A DNA stretch of 64,000 bases, from contig CAVPJC010000013.1 of the NCBI GenBank assembly GCA_963705155.1, positions 558,001-622,000 on the forward strand, written 5' to 3'. A program made the position numbers and the translations under genes. The notes under the pieces are model-generated. The model ran no database searches and was not told where the DNA came from. It worked only from the letters and a program-made list of their open reading frames with translations. The stretch comes from CAVPJC01 sp963705155 (GTDB taxonomy: Bacteria; Chloroflexota; Anaerolineae; Anaerolineales; UBA4823). Shown here piece after piece: positions 1 through 9,235 of this stretch. Each line of letters opens with the position of its first letter. The stretch's first letter is position 1.

Positions 1-351
1 AATCAACTCACGCTCGCGCTCCAGGCCCTCCATGCCGGCCTCACGAAATCCGGCGCTGATAATGATGGCAGCCGGAATTCCTTTTTGCCCGCAGGTACGG
101 AGCGCTTCGGGCACATGCGCATAAGGGATGACGATTACAGCCAGTTCCACCGGGTCAGGGATATCCAGCACTGAAGGGTAACACTGAAACCCGAGGATCT
201 CACCGCCCTGCAAATTAATTGGATAAACGCTGCCGCGTTTAGAGTATCCACAATCTGCCAGGTTTTTAATAACAGCGTGGCCTAGCTTGGCAGGATTGGC
301 CGATGCGCCAATGACTGCAACGGAAGCGGGCTCAAAAAATGGTTTTAACAT
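1..351 (-). CDS. Acyl-CoA synthetase (NDP-forming), CoA-binding domain, partial
   Basis: The first 117 residues of a minus-strand gene that runs off the left edge. It begins MLKPFFEPASVAVIGASAN, the usual start of the CoA-binding Rossmann domain in ADP-forming acetate/acyl-CoA ligases and Pat-like proteins. The glycine-rich GASAN turn lies at residues 15-19, and a later stretch of hydrophobic strands ends in PAAIIISAGF. Such enzymes interconvert acyl-CoA plus ADP and acid plus ATP, usually for energy conservation from acetyl-CoA. The ligase, ATP-grasp and any acetyltransferase domains lie outside the window, so the subtype cannot be decided. The start at 351 is the only ATG that gives the complete N-terminal strand. 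The neighbouring lipoprotein gene ends its upstream neighbour's space at 359, only a few bases away. Confidence 0.8.
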   Translation of the reverse strand, partial: MLKPFFEPASVAVIGASANPAKLGHAVIKNLADCGYSKRGSVYPINLQGGEILGFQCYPSVLDIPDPVELAVIVIPYAHVPEALRTCGQKGIPAAIIISAGFREAGMEGLERERELI

Positions 352-358
352 AACTCGA

Positions 359-1120
359 TCACTTTTTGGTGATGGTTATCAACACGATAGTTTTACCATC
401 CAGAGGATTGACACTCAAGGTGACGAGGGCCTTACGGTCTTCCTTGTCAAATATGAGCACGGCGGTGTTTGCCGTTTCGAGACCGCCTTCAACAATATTG
501 TTCCAGTTATTCACCGGCATATGGATTTTATAGAATTCCAGCACTTCTTGAAAAGTCTGCGCTGTGAAATAAGAAACGAGGCCTGCGGATGCAAACAGGT
601 TCTCTTTTTCGCCGTCCACAAAGGGTATATCCTGAGGAGCCTGATCCATACCGCCTGCAAACTGGGTGGCGGCAGCCTGGGCGGTTTCCATCAGGCCAGG
701 TCCCTGTTCGGTGGCGAAAGCACCGGCAGTTTCCAACAATCCCGGGACCTGTTGAGTAACCGCGGCGCGGGCTGTTTCCACCAGACCCGGGTGCTCGGTT
801 GCGGCTGCGCGGGCGGTGCTCATTAATTCCGGACCATGCTCGGTTGCAATCGCCTGAGCAGTTTGCAGCAAACCGCTGTCGCCGAACTCGGTAGCCGCAG
901 CCTGTGCGGTCTGCAGGAATTTATTCCCACCAACCTGGGTGATGACGGCGCGAGCCGTGCTGACGACATCCATACCCTGGCGGATGTCCGTGGCAACTGA
1001 TTCGGCGGTGTTTTTTGTTCCAATGAATTGTTCGCCGATGCCTGAAACGAGACTGCAAGCCATGCTGGCGAGGATGAAGAAGAAGATGACTAACCTGGGA
1101 ACAAGCTTTTTTCCAGACAT
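359..1120 (-). CDS. Lipoprotein with seven TAxAxxT[EQ] repeats
   Basis: A 253-residue predicted lipoprotein. A basic N-terminus and hydrophobic segment lead to an ASMAC lipobox with the lipidated cysteine at residue 22. Residues 55-153 contain seven copies of a short repeat with the core T-A-x-A-x-x-T-[E/Q]; the first threonines fall at about 55, 71, 87, 102, 116, 131 and 146, a period of 14-16 residues that suggests stacked amphipathic helices. The remaining C-terminal 100 residues look globular (a mixed alpha/beta pattern ending in VLITITKK) and carry no motif recognised here. The function is unknown. Surface anchoring is inferred from the lipobox, and the repeat may act as a stalk or coiled coil. 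Similar threonine/alanine-rich lipoproteins occur elsewhere in this block (17,998). Confidence 0.75.
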   Translation of the reverse strand: MSGKKLVPRLVIFFFILASMACSLVSGIGEQFIGTKNTAESVATDIRQGMDVVSTARAVITQVGGNKFLQTAQAAATEFGDSGLLQTAQAIATEHGPELMSTARAAATEHPGLVETARAAVTQQVPGLLETAGAFATEQGPGLMETAQAAATQFAGGMDQAPQDIPFVDGEKENLFASAGLVSYFTAQTFQEVLEFYKIHMPVNNWNNIVEGGLETANTAVLIFDKEDRKALVTLSVNPLDGKTIVLITITKK

Positions 1121-1138
1121 ACCTTCCCCTTTGTTTTC

Positions 1139-2065
1139 CTAAGCTAGGACACTGCGTGCTAACGCCTCGAGCCCCTTAAGATCATCCAGATCTAACCATT
1201 GTAACATGACACAGGCCGCACCGGCATGTGTGTAACGTGTGATCTCTTCAGAGATTTGGGAGCCAGCTCCTGCAACAACGCCGCGTTGGCGCAGCTCTGC
1301 GATGGTAAATTTGCCGTGCGTGCGGTCTGCGACTTTCTGTTCCAATCGATCCTGGTCTTGAGCGTAAACGCAACCGACCATGATCGAGCGGCGAATTTCA
1401 GACGGTAAACGGCCTTGCGCGTGGAGTAGTCCGTCCAAATGTCCATTTAACTGTCTGTAATTCTCAGGGGTGAGAAAGACCGCATTCCATTCACGCGCAT
1501 AGCGCGCCACCAACGGCATGGTACGCCGCACGCCATTTCCGCCGATCAAGATCGGCGGCCCGTCCGGGCGGGCAGGCCGGGGAAGCAGGATGGCATCTTT
1601 CAGTTTGTAATACCGGCCTTCAAAATCCAGGGGTCGATCACTATGGAGCAAGCCTGAAATCACGCGCAGTCCTTCTTCAAAACGCACAAAGCGCTGGTGG
1701 GTTTCCAGGAGATCCCAGCCATAATTGGCGTGCTCGCGTTCCTGCCAGCCGGCTCCCAGACCGAGAACCAGCCGGCCTGATGAAAGATCATCCACGGCGG
1801 CAGCCATGCGGGCAGTGAAGGTGGGGTGGCGGAAACTGACCGGTGAAACCAGTGGGCCAAAAGCGATGCGACTGGTATGCGAAGCCAGCCAGGTGAGGGA
1901 GACCCACAGCTCAAGCGAATCCAGATCGGGCGGGTTGGCATTGGTGTAATGATCCGAGCGGTACAAACCGGCAAAGCCCAGATCTTCCACGGCGCGGGCA
2001 AGGCGCTGCCAGCGAGGCCAGTTCAGGCCGTTCTGTCCCTCAACCATGATGGCGATTTCAGTCAT
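1139..2065 (-). CDS. LLM-class flavin-dependent oxidoreductase
   Basis: A 308-residue luciferase-like monooxygenase (F420/FMN TIM barrel). The chosen start (MTEIAIMVEGQ) gives the typical first beta strand; the open frame continues upstream to 2332 but that part lies inside the Lon-like gene and is a shadow. Family features include GLYRSDHY in the second strand/helix, the segment RIAFGPLVSPVSFRHP, the glycine-rich LVLGLGAGWQEREH loop and PILIGGNG near the middle. The substrate cannot be inferred; relatives reduce or oxidise small molecules with F420 or FMN. It begins four bases after the stop of the Lon-like protease and is probably cotranscribed with it. A deazaflavin-dependent nitroreductase-like gene nearby (6354-6941) is compatible with F420 use, but that is inference. 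Confidence 0.85.
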   Translation of the reverse strand: MTEIAIMVEGQNGLNWPRWQRLARAVEDLGFAGLYRSDHYTNANPPDLDSLELWVSLTWLASHTSRIAFGPLVSPVSFRHPTFTARMAAAVDDLSSGRLVLGLGAGWQEREHANYGWDLLETHQRFVRFEEGLRVISGLLHSDRPLDFEGRYYKLKDAILLPRPARPDGPPILIGGNGVRRTMPLVARYAREWNAVFLTPENYRQLNGHLDGLLHAQGRLPSEIRRSIMVGCVYAQDQDRLEQKVADRTHGKFTIAELRQRGVVAGAGSQISEEITRYTHAGAACVMLQWLDLDDLKGLEALARSVLA

Positions 2066-2069
2066 GGCA

Positions 2070-4481
2070 TCAGTCCTTATTATCTTTTTTCTCGTTGGTA
2101 GGTTGAACTGCCCTGGTGAAGTCGTCGAGGCCAGCCATAACGGCGTAGTTGAAAGTATCTGGGGGGTAACTGCCATCCGGCTGACGTACCCCGGCAGGTA
2201 GCCCGGTAAAAAGATGGATCGCCTCATCCACATGCTGAACCGGATAGATATGGAATTTGCCGTCTCGCACGGCATCGATGACATCCTGCCGGAGCAGCAG
2301 ATGGGGAACATTACTGGATGGAATAATAACACCCTGATCCCCGGTCAATCCGATGGATTGGCACACCGCGAAGAAACCCTCAATTTTTTCGTTGACGCCC
2401 CCAATTGCCTGGATTTGGCCATGCTGATTGATCGAGCCAGTCATGGCTAAGTCCTGACGCAAAGGGAGGTTTGCAATAGCGGATATCAGGGTAATAAACT
2501 CGGCGGCTGATGCGCTGTCGCCCTCGACACCATCGTAACTCTGTTCGAATGTCAGGTTGGCTGAGAGGTTAAGGGGTCGCCCGCGCCCGTATCGAGACCC
2601 CAGCAAACCGGTGAGGATCAAGACACCTTTGGTGTGCAACGGTCCACCGAGCTGGGCCTGGCGCTCAATATCAACCACACCGCCTTTGCCTGGAAAGGCA
2701 GAGGCGGTGATGCGGCTGGGGCGCCCAAAAGCGTAATCTCCAAGCGATAGTACAGAAAGACCGTTGATCTGCCCGGCTGCAACACCACGGGTGTCGATCA
2801 TAAACGTGCCCGATGTGATTTGCTCTTGCAGGCGCTCTTCGAAGAGGTTGCCGCGGTAAATATTCTCGTCTATAGCTTTTTGTACGGCTGCCGCGTCAAC
2901 GAGCGATTGCGTGGCAGCCCAATAGGCAGCTTCACGCACCAGATCCGCAATTTTGCCAAAGCGGGTTGAAAGGCGGGATTGGTCTTCAGCCAGCCTGGAA
3001 CTGAACTCAATGATGCGTGCAACTGCTGTGCGATCGAAAGCCGGCAGGTGGTATGTGTCCACAACCGATTTTACGAAGAGGCCATATTCGTATTCGGTAT
3101 CGGGTGTGCGTTCCATCGAGATGGCAAACTCTGCACGTACCTTGAACAATTTAGCGAAATCCTCATCGTAGGCGCGCAGCAGGTAGTAATGAGTGGGTGT
3201 TCCCACCATAACCACCTTTACCTGAAGCGGAATTGGTTCAGGTTCCAGAGTGACGGTACTCACCAGACCGAGCTGTGCAGCCAGCTCGACCATGCGCAGC
3301 TCACTATCTCGCAAGACACGCTTCAAACCTTCCCAGGCGTACTGGTTGATGAGGAGATCGTGGGCGGGGATCACCAGGTAGCCGCCGTTGGCACGGTGCA
3401 ATGCGCCCGGGCGGATCAGGGTGAAATCGGTGCGAGTGGCGCCCATGACAACCTCATGTTCGATGCGGCCCAACAGGTTCGGGTAGGATGGGTGATTCTC
3501 CAGGATCACCGGGGCGCCTTTAAGTTCGCTATTATCAACCAGGGTATTGACAACATAACGGCGCATCCAATCCAGCCGGGTGAGGATTGCAGTGCCATCA
3601 CCGGCGGCATCTGGCTCGGGACGGCGGAAGTGAAGGCTGTTGGCAACGATGTCTTTTTGCAGGATATCGAGGTGCGCCAGAACCTGAGATACACCTTCAT
3701 AGCTGACTTTGAGGGCATCGATCATCGGGGTGAGCAGGAACAGGACGGTGCGTTCATCCAGCTGGCTGATCCTCTCAGCAGCAGTTATCTCCATAGCTTT
3801 CAGGCGGTTGAGAGTTTTTTCCACCTCCTCACTCAATTTTGCTTGAAGTTGAGAGAGCTTCTCCCTCTGATCGGCAGAGAGGTTCTCAAGTTCTTCGGGT
3901 TTGAGCGGCTTGCCCTGAACAGCCGGCGCCAGCACGAAACCAAATGTGGTGCGTACGAGGAGAAAGGAAGACTTTTCGACATGCTGCTGGAGGCGGGAAA
4001 ACTCGCTTTCCTGGGCAGTTTTAACCTCGCTCACCAGGCTGTCGCGCTCTCGAACGTATTCTTCACTTTCAAAGACCCGTCCAAATTCGGTCTGACAACG
4101 CTGGATAAGGTCTCGAATATCTTTAGAAAATTGAATTCCGCGCCCGGCAGGCAGGCGGATTGCGCGTGGTTGCAGCGGGTTGGAAAAATCATTGACATAA
4201 CACCAATCATCCGGGATTGGTTCGGCAGCAGCCTTGCGTTCTAAATATTCTCTGCTCAAGGTGGTGCGGCCTGAGCCGGGAATGCCGAGCACAAAGGTGT
4301 TATAACCGGGACCACCGACCTCACTCCCAAGTTGCAAGGCGCGAATTGCACGCGGCTGCCCAATGACGTTATTCAGATCGGGTAGATCATCGGTAGTATT
4401 GAAGGCAAGAGAGGCCGGATCACAGGAATGGTTCAGGGCGTCTGCTGGCAAGCTTACATGTGGGTTGGGGATCGTCGCCAT
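2070..4481 (-). CDS. Lon-like ATP-dependent protease (LonB/LonC type)
   Basis: An 803-residue AAA+ protease. The N-terminus has a P-loop GIPGSGRT at residues 66-73, preceded by GQPRAIRALQLG, which is characteristic of the AAA_32/LonB-like group rather than classical LonA, whose long N-terminal substrate domain is absent. A long charged helical insertion follows (about 110-260). The C-terminal Lon protease domain keeps the Ser-Lys dyad: Ser656 in GDSASAAEF and Lys699 in GGVNEKIEGF. It should degrade unfolded or regulatory proteins in the cytoplasm. No membrane segment is evident, unlike archaeal LonB. The gene follows fbp on the same strand and precedes the LLM oxidoreductase by four bases. 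Confidence 0.9.
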   Translation of the reverse strand: MATIPNPHVSLPADALNHSCDPASLAFNTTDDLPDLNNVIGQPRAIRALQLGSEVGGPGYNTFVLGIPGSGRTTLSREYLERKAAAEPIPDDWCYVNDFSNPLQPRAIRLPAGRGIQFSKDIRDLIQRCQTEFGRVFESEEYVRERDSLVSEVKTAQESEFSRLQQHVEKSSFLLVRTTFGFVLAPAVQGKPLKPEELENLSADQREKLSQLQAKLSEEVEKTLNRLKAMEITAAERISQLDERTVLFLLTPMIDALKVSYEGVSQVLAHLDILQKDIVANSLHFRRPEPDAAGDGTAILTRLDWMRRYVVNTLVDNSELKGAPVILENHPSYPNLLGRIEHEVVMGATRTDFTLIRPGALHRANGGYLVIPAHDLLINQYAWEGLKRVLRDSELRMVELAAQLGLVSTVTLEPEPIPLQVKVVMVGTPTHYYLLRAYDEDFAKLFKVRAEFAISMERTPDTEYEYGLFVKSVVDTYHLPAFDRTAVARIIEFSSRLAEDQSRLSTRFGKIADLVREAAYWAATQSLVDAAAVQKAIDENIYRGNLFEERLQEQITSGTFMIDTRGVAAGQINGLSVLSLGDYAFGRPSRITASAFPGKGGVVDIERQAQLGGPLHTKGVLILTGLLGSRYGRGRPLNLSANLTFEQSYDGVEGDSASAAEFITLISAIANLPLRQDLAMTGSINQHGQIQAIGGVNEKIEGFFAVCQSIGLTGDQGVIIPSSNVPHLLLRQDVIDAVRDGKFHIYPVQHVDEAIHLFTGLPAGVRQPDGSYPPDTFNYAVMAGLDDFTRAVQPTNEKKDNKD

Positions 4482-4493
4482 GGGTTACTGCCT

Positions 4494-5529
4494 CTAGGCT
4501 CCATCGTACTTCATAATGTAGGCTTCCGCCAGCTCCACCAATTCCCGATTGCCGATAAAAAGAGGTGTACGCTGGTGGAGGGTGTAGAGGTTGGATATCC
4601 AAAATACGAGTGTGTCCGTCAGATGCATAACCTCCGGCCTGCTCGGCGATAAAAGATAATGGGGCAGCTTCATAAAGCAGGCGAAGCTTTCCATTGGGTA
4701 TGGATGGATCCTGGCGGTCGGCCGGGTAGTAGAAGATACCTCCAGAAAGGAGGGTACGATGGACATCGCCCACAAAAGAGCCGATATAACGTTGGGACAT
4801 GGGCGGACGCTGGCCGTCTAATCCTTGAATGTGTTGTGTGAACTGGCGTACTCCCTCACTCCAATAGCGGGTATTGCCCTGGTTGACGCTGTAGTATTTG
4901 GGTGTGGATGGAATGCGGATGTTAGGGTGAGACAGTAGGAACTCACCGACGCTGAGATCCAGTGTGAAGCCGTGCACGCCGGATCCGGAGGTATAGACCA
5001 GCATCGTGCTGACGCTGTACAGTAAATATCCTGCCACCACCAGCTTGTAACCTGGTTGCAGACAGTCTTGCAGGGTACCCGGGCCTGATTCGGTGATCCG
5101 TCTGTAAATTGCAAAGATCGTTCCAATCGATACGTTGTAATCGATGTTTGACGATCCATCCAGAGGATCAAAAAGGAGGATATATTTGCCGGTTGGGTAT
5201 TGATCGGGTATCGGGAGGATATCGGCATGCTCCTCCGAGGCCATCGCTGCCAGGCGGCCGGTGTGGTCGTTGAGACGACAAATCGTCTGGTCGGCGAGAC
5301 GGTCCAGTTTCATTACTCGCTCGCCCTGGATATTAAAATCTTCGGTGCTACCAAGGATTTGCGCCAGACCGGCATGGGTTGTGTTGGAAGCGATAAACTT
5401 ACCCGCCAGGGCCAGATCATAAAGCAGATTGGTGAGTGTACCGGTAGCTTCCGGGTGGATTTTTTGTTCATCAAGGATGTGCCGTTCTATGGTTATGACT
5501 TTGGCATGATCACTGGGTTGTCTTAACAT
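4494..5529 (-). CDS. fbp: Fructose-1,6-bisphosphatase class 1 (frameshifted near the 3' end)
   Basis: Hydrolyses fructose 1,6-bisphosphate to fructose 6-phosphate in gluconeogenesis. Conserved elements are the metal-binding ASEE at residues 97-100 and DPLDGSSNID at 121-130, and YIGSFVGDVHRTLLSGGIF toward the C-terminus. Up to ILDIQ (about 4590) the frame is normal. It then slips by one inserted base, and the true C-terminus continues in the next frame as YTLHQRTPLFIGNRELVELAEAY, stopping at 4494. Read without correction the frame would run on to 4420 and encode an unrelated proline/serine-rich tail. Given similar slips in neighbouring genes, a sequencing error is more likely than a pseudogene. 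The gluconeogenic role fits the adjacent glyoxylate-shunt genes. Confidence 0.9.
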
Positions 5530-5538
5530 ACGATGACC

Positions 5539-6357
5539 TCATTTTGAAAATAGAAACCGGATTACAGGGCGGACAAATGGATCAAACACCTGGTTTCGAC
5601 CAAAAGTGGACAACAACCGGTTGATCCAACGTGGGATGACCACCACTTGATTCTTTTTTAAGGCTTGAAGGGATTGGGTAACCACCGGGGCAGCCGGTCC
5701 CCACAAGAAGCGGGGAAGCATGGTCCGGCTAAAACCAGTGTAATCAGAAGTATCGTGAAATTCAGTATAGGTGTACCCCGGGCAAAGTACCTGAAGTTTT
5801 ACGCCGGTGCCGGACAGCTCCAATGCCAGCGTCTGGGTAAAGCTCACCAGGGCGGCTTTCGTGGCGCAATAAATGGAGCCACCAGGCAGGGGGAAAAAGG
5901 CTGCAACGGAAGCCACATTAATCACTGCGCCGGAGCGGCGCGCCAACATGCCGGGCAGCGTGGCGTAGGTCAGGCTTATGGTTGTCTGAATATGCAGGTT
6001 GACCATTTCCAGGTGGCGGTTGAGTTTCACGTTGTTGAATTTGCCCAGGGTGCCGAACCCGGCGTTATTGACGAGAAGATCCAACGCGGGCAAAGAACCG
6101 ATAAGTTCTTGCAAGCGCAGCTGTTCATCGGGCAGGGATAAATCTGCGCTCACTGCCGCCACGTGACTGCCAAATTTTGTATTCAGCATGGACGCCAGGG
6201 CATCCATCCGGTCTTTCCGGCGGGCTACAAGAATAAGATCATAGCCCATGGCAGCTAACTGGTTGGCATATTCCGCACCCAGCCCACTGGATGCGCCGGT
6301 GATCAATGCCAGCCGGGAGTTCTCTGGTTCGCTAAAACGAGGGTCAGGATGGTTCAT
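5539..6357 (-). CDS. Short-chain dehydrogenase/reductase
   Basis: A 272-residue classical SDR. The cofactor motif TGASSGLG lies near the N-terminus, then NNAGFG, and the catalytic serine strand VINVASVAAF precedes the Y-x-x-x-K pair in YCATK. The C-terminal segment resembles DltE/YqjQ-like SDRs, with basic and hydrophobic residues ending in RFLFSK. The start (MNHPDPRF) overlaps the stop of the upstream nitroreductase-like gene by four bases (ATGA), which supports translational coupling. NAD(P)H dependence is expected; the substrate is not predictable. The longer open frame up to 6420 lies within the neighbour. Confidence 0.88.
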   Translation of the reverse strand: MNHPDPRFSEPENSRLALITGASSGLGAEYANQLAAMGYDLILVARRKDRMDALASMLNTKFGSHVAAVSADLSLPDEQLRLQELIGSLPALDLLVNNAGFGTLGKFNNVKLNRHLEMVNLHIQTTISLTYATLPGMLARRSGAVINVASVAAFFPLPGGSIYCATKAALVSFTQTLALELSGTGVKLQVLCPGYTYTEFHDTSDYTGFSRTMLPRFLWGPAAPVVTQSLQALKKNQVVVIPRWINRLLSTFGRNQVFDPFVRPVIRFLFSK

Positions 6358-6941
6358 TTTCGATTGCGGCGAAAGAACAGCATTGGAAAGAGGATCATGG
6401 TAGCTACAGGCCAGACCCATGCTAGTTCACCGGGGCCACCAGAACCGGTACGCGCCTCGCCACGGCGAATGCGGATCAGGCGGTAGCTCTCTACCTTAAC
6501 AGCCAGTTCATCATCAGAGAGGGAACGTGGGTTGATTCCAGCAGCATAAGCCGCAAACCCGGAGGCGATCAACACCTGGCGCACCTTTTCAAGGTGATCT
6601 GCTTCCCCGGTGACATCTTCGGCAACACCCGTCCACCAGGCGTTGGGAAGCCAGATCTCAACCCGGGGATTGGCGAGGAGATTGCGGTACCAATCCGAAA
6701 ATTGGCCATAACCTGCGACACAGTAAATGTCACCATCGATCTCGGTGTAATTCAATGGAGTTTGCCGCCTCATCCCGGTTTTTCGACCGGTGTGCGTGAT
6801 GACCATGATGCGTCCGCCCACTGCCGGCGACCAGTTGATCAGGGGACCCAATCCCAGGCGCCACGAGGCGAGCATGAAGCGATTGAAATATTTGAAGCCC
6901 TGGCGGAGCGTTTCTTCCACTTGTGAATGTAATTCTGTCAT
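6354..6941 (-). CDS. Nitroreductase/deazaflavin-dependent oxidoreductase family protein (DDN-like)
   Basis: About 195 residues. The core is ITHTGRKTGMRRQTPLNYTEIDGDIYCVAGYG followed by WYRNLLANPRVEIWL, the signature of the Ddn-type split beta-barrel family that uses F420H2 or FMN. A short C-terminal hydrophobic segment (VWPVATMILFPMLFF) may be a membrane anchor. The start at 6941 is preferred because an AAAGGA-type ribosome site lies just upstream; an in-frame extension to 7025 has no better site. It is coupled by ATGA to the SDR gene downstream, so the pair may act on the same or linked substrates. The physiological substrate is unknown. Confidence 0.82.
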   Translation of the reverse strand: MTELHSQVEETLRQGFKYFNRFMLASWRLGLGPLINWSPAVGGRIMVITHTGRKTGMRRQTPLNYTEIDGDIYCVAGYGQFSDWYRNLLANPRVEIWLPNAWWTGVAEDVTGEADHLEKVRQVLIASGFAAYAAGINPRSLSDDELAVKVESYRLIRIRRGEARTGSGGPGELAWVWPVATMILFPMLFFRRNRK

Positions 6942-6988
6942 CCGGGATCCTTTCTTTGTCGCTTCAGCCCATCGAAAATCAACAGGTT

Positions 6989-7855
6989 TCAAGCGCCATC
7001 CAACAATTTCGCTACCACAGTCCAACTGCCAGGTTGGTTTTCAAGTGTTATTTTATCTACGGCAAAGCCCTGCTCCACCAGCCGTTGGATGATTCTGACA
7101 CACTCACTCGGCGGCCATCCGAAAAGCATGGAAAGATCGCGATTCTGAGCTGCGCCAACCGAGAGGAAATACAGGCGAGCCAGTTCGCTGCGGGCGTCGA
7201 TTTCACCAATAAAGCGAGCTTTTTCGGGCAAATCGGGATAATGACGGGCAGCGATGTCATAGGCAAATGCGTAATGCCAGGCGCCGGCTTGCGTAACCGC
7301 AACCGGGAGGATCTTAAAATCGGCTTGTAAATCGGAAACCGCTTTATTAAAGCGCGATTCGCTTTCGGGACTGGTCAGGCGAGCAGCCTTGCGCAAGGCA
7401 ATCGTATCCAGCGGCCCTTGATCGAGAATTGCTTCATAAACCGAGCGCGCTTCCAATGTGAGGCGGCCTTGCTCGTACAAGGTGAGGTAATCTTCTTCCG
7501 GCGAGCCGTAATTTTCGGAAAGGGCGTAAAAATAGGGCGCCACCTGCATCGAGATCATCGTGGCTTTTTTTCGCAGTACCTTGGCGTAATACCAGGCCTG
7601 GCTGCCCAGCAGGGCATCTTTCCAGCCCCAGGTGATATGTCCGGGATCGTCATGTGCATCAGCGACCGGACGATCACCGGCAACAGCCGACCAAAGACTT
7701 GGCAGGGTGATGCCGCGGATAGGCCAAAAAAAGACGAAGCCGCGTTGATTTACAAATTCAACAGCTTCGTCTTGATTGTTTAACCGTAGACCGGGCAACA
7801 GGCGGTAGGTTTTTGCCCGGTAGGAATGAATCAGCTCATCAGGTAGAACCGTCAT
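6989..7855 (-). CDS. AlkZ-related winged-helix protein
   Basis: A 288-residue protein resembling the AlkZ/YcaQ-like group of winged-helix DNA glycosylase relatives. Visible features are the N-terminal LIHSYRAKTYRLLPGLRL, the segment TWGWKDALLGSQAWYYAKVLRKKATMIS, and a C-terminal winged-helix-like part (TIALRKAARL through SECVRIIQRLVEQGF). The catalytic Q-x-Q motif of true AlkZ glycosylases is not visible, so enzymatic activity is doubtful and a DNA-binding or diverged role is possible. It stands between aceA and the nitroreductase-like gene on the same strand with a 47-base gap to the latter. Assignment rests on recalled family resemblance only. Confidence 0.6.
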   Translation of the reverse strand: MTVLPDELIHSYRAKTYRLLPGLRLNNQDEAVEFVNQRGFVFFWPIRGITLPSLWSAVAGDRPVADAHDDPGHITWGWKDALLGSQAWYYAKVLRKKATMISMQVAPYFYALSENYGSPEEDYLTLYEQGRLTLEARSVYEAILDQGPLDTIALRKAARLTSPESESRFNKAVSDLQADFKILPVAVTQAGAWHYAFAYDIAARHYPDLPEKARFIGEIDARSELARLYFLSVGAAQNRDLSMLFGWPPSECVRIIQRLVEQGFAVDKITLENQPGSWTVVAKLLDGA

Positions 7856-7869
7856 ACCCTAATTATATG

Positions 7870-9186
7870 CTACAAAGGAACAATATCCTCGTCAAATGTC
7901 TCGTCTTGAAATTGCTCTTCTTCCGTGGAGCCTTTGAGGGCGCCGGTGGTTGCCTGGCGTTCTGTGATAGTCATCAGAACTTCGTCGAAGTAACCAGCGC
8001 CTACAAAGCTCTGGTGCTTGATGGCTTTGTAGCCGTAGCGGTGTTCAAGCTCAAACTCATGCTGTTGGAAGCGAGAGTAAGCAGCCATGCCTTCCAAGTT
8101 ATAGGCTTGAGCCAATTCGAACATGCTGGCGTTGAGTGTATGGAAGCCCGCCAGGGTAACAAACTGGTATTTGTATCCCATCTCACCCAACTTTTCCTGA
8201 AAATGGGCGATGGTCTTATCATCCAGGTTGCGGCGCCAGTTGAATGAAGGCGAGCAGTTGTACGCCAACCATTTACCGGGGAATTTTTCGTGGATACCCT
8301 GGGCAAATTCCCGGGCCTCTTCCAGGTCGGGTTTCGCGGTTTCGCACCAGACCAGATCGGCGTAGGGAGCATATGCCAGCCCCCGGGCGATTGCATATTG
8401 AATGCCGCCATTGATATAGTAGTACCCTTCATAAGACCGTTCACCGGTGAGGAAGGGTTGGTCGATCTCGTCCGAATCGGAGCGAATCAGACTGGCTGAA
8501 TCAGCATCCGTGCGGGCAATGATGACCGTGGGCAGGTTATACACGTCGGCGGCCAGCCGGGCAGTGGCAAGCTTGTGCACAAATTCTGAAACAGGCACCA
8601 GAACTTTACCGCCCATGTGACCACACTTTTTGAGAGATGAAAGCTGGTCTTCAAGGTGGATGGCAGCTGCGCCAGCTTCGATCATGGCTTTGATCAGCTC
8701 AAAAGTGTTCAGCGGGCCGCCAAAGCCGGCCTCGGCATCGGCGATGATGGGGACAAACCAGTCGATGCCCCCGCCTGTGTTCTCCATGTGCTGAATCTGG
8801 TCGGCGCGCATCAGGGCATTGTTAATCCGGCGGATCAATGCCGGGGCGCTGTCCACCGGGTAAAGGCTTTGATCGGGGTAGGTGTGCGAGGCTGTGTTGT
8901 TATCGCCGGCGATCTGCCAACCGCTGACGTAAATCGATTTCAAACCGGCCTCGACCATTTGAACTGCCTGGTTGCCGCTCATTGCTCCCAGGGCGCGCAC
9001 AAAGGGTTCCTTCTGGAAAAGCTGCCAGAGCTTCTCTGCACCCAGGCGCGCCAGGGTGTGTTCGGGTTGCACCGAACCACGCAAGCGCACAACATCTTCG
9101 GCAGAGTACGGACGGGTAACTCCTTCCCAACGCGGGTTGGTGGACCAATCTTTCTGCACAGCAGCTATATCTTTCTTCGTGTACAT
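7870..9186 (-). CDS. aceA: Isocitrate lyase
   Basis: A 438-residue enzyme cleaving isocitrate to glyoxylate and succinate, the first step of the glyoxylate shunt. The catalytic loop KKCGHMGGK occupies residues 186-194 with the essential Cys188. Other hallmarks are YVSGWQIAGDNN, IADAEAGFGG for metal and substrate binding, and IARTDAD. Length is typical of bacterial AceA. It lies just downstream of aceB on the same strand with a 49-base gap, so the two shunt genes very likely form an operon. The start MYTKKDIAAVQKDW is preceded by AAGGAGCGGATCAC, a good ribosome site. Confidence 0.96.
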   Translation of the reverse strand: MYTKKDIAAVQKDWSTNPRWEGVTRPYSAEDVVRLRGSVQPEHTLARLGAEKLWQLFQKEPFVRALGAMSGNQAVQMVEAGLKSIYVSGWQIAGDNNTASHTYPDQSLYPVDSAPALIRRINNALMRADQIQHMENTGGGIDWFVPIIADAEAGFGGPLNTFELIKAMIEAGAAAIHLEDQLSSLKKCGHMGGKVLVPVSEFVHKLATARLAADVYNLPTVIIARTDADSASLIRSDSDEIDQPFLTGERSYEGYYYINGGIQYAIARGLAYAPYADLVWCETAKPDLEEAREFAQGIHEKFPGKWLAYNCSPSFNWRRNLDDKTIAHFQEKLGEMGYKYQFVTLAGFHTLNASMFELAQAYNLEGMAAYSRFQQHEFELEHRYGYKAIKHQSFVGAGYFDEVLMTITERQATTGALKGSTEEEQFQDETFDEDIVPL

Positions 9187-9235
9187 GTGATCCGCTCCTT
9201 ATGTGAATGCGTCTTTATCGGAAAAACTGGAGGAT

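Noticed and set aside
2979..4244. Long plus-strand frame of 421 codons
   Set aside because: It is antisense to the Lon-like protease, whose catalytic motifs and length are clear. The plus-strand product has no recognisable family.
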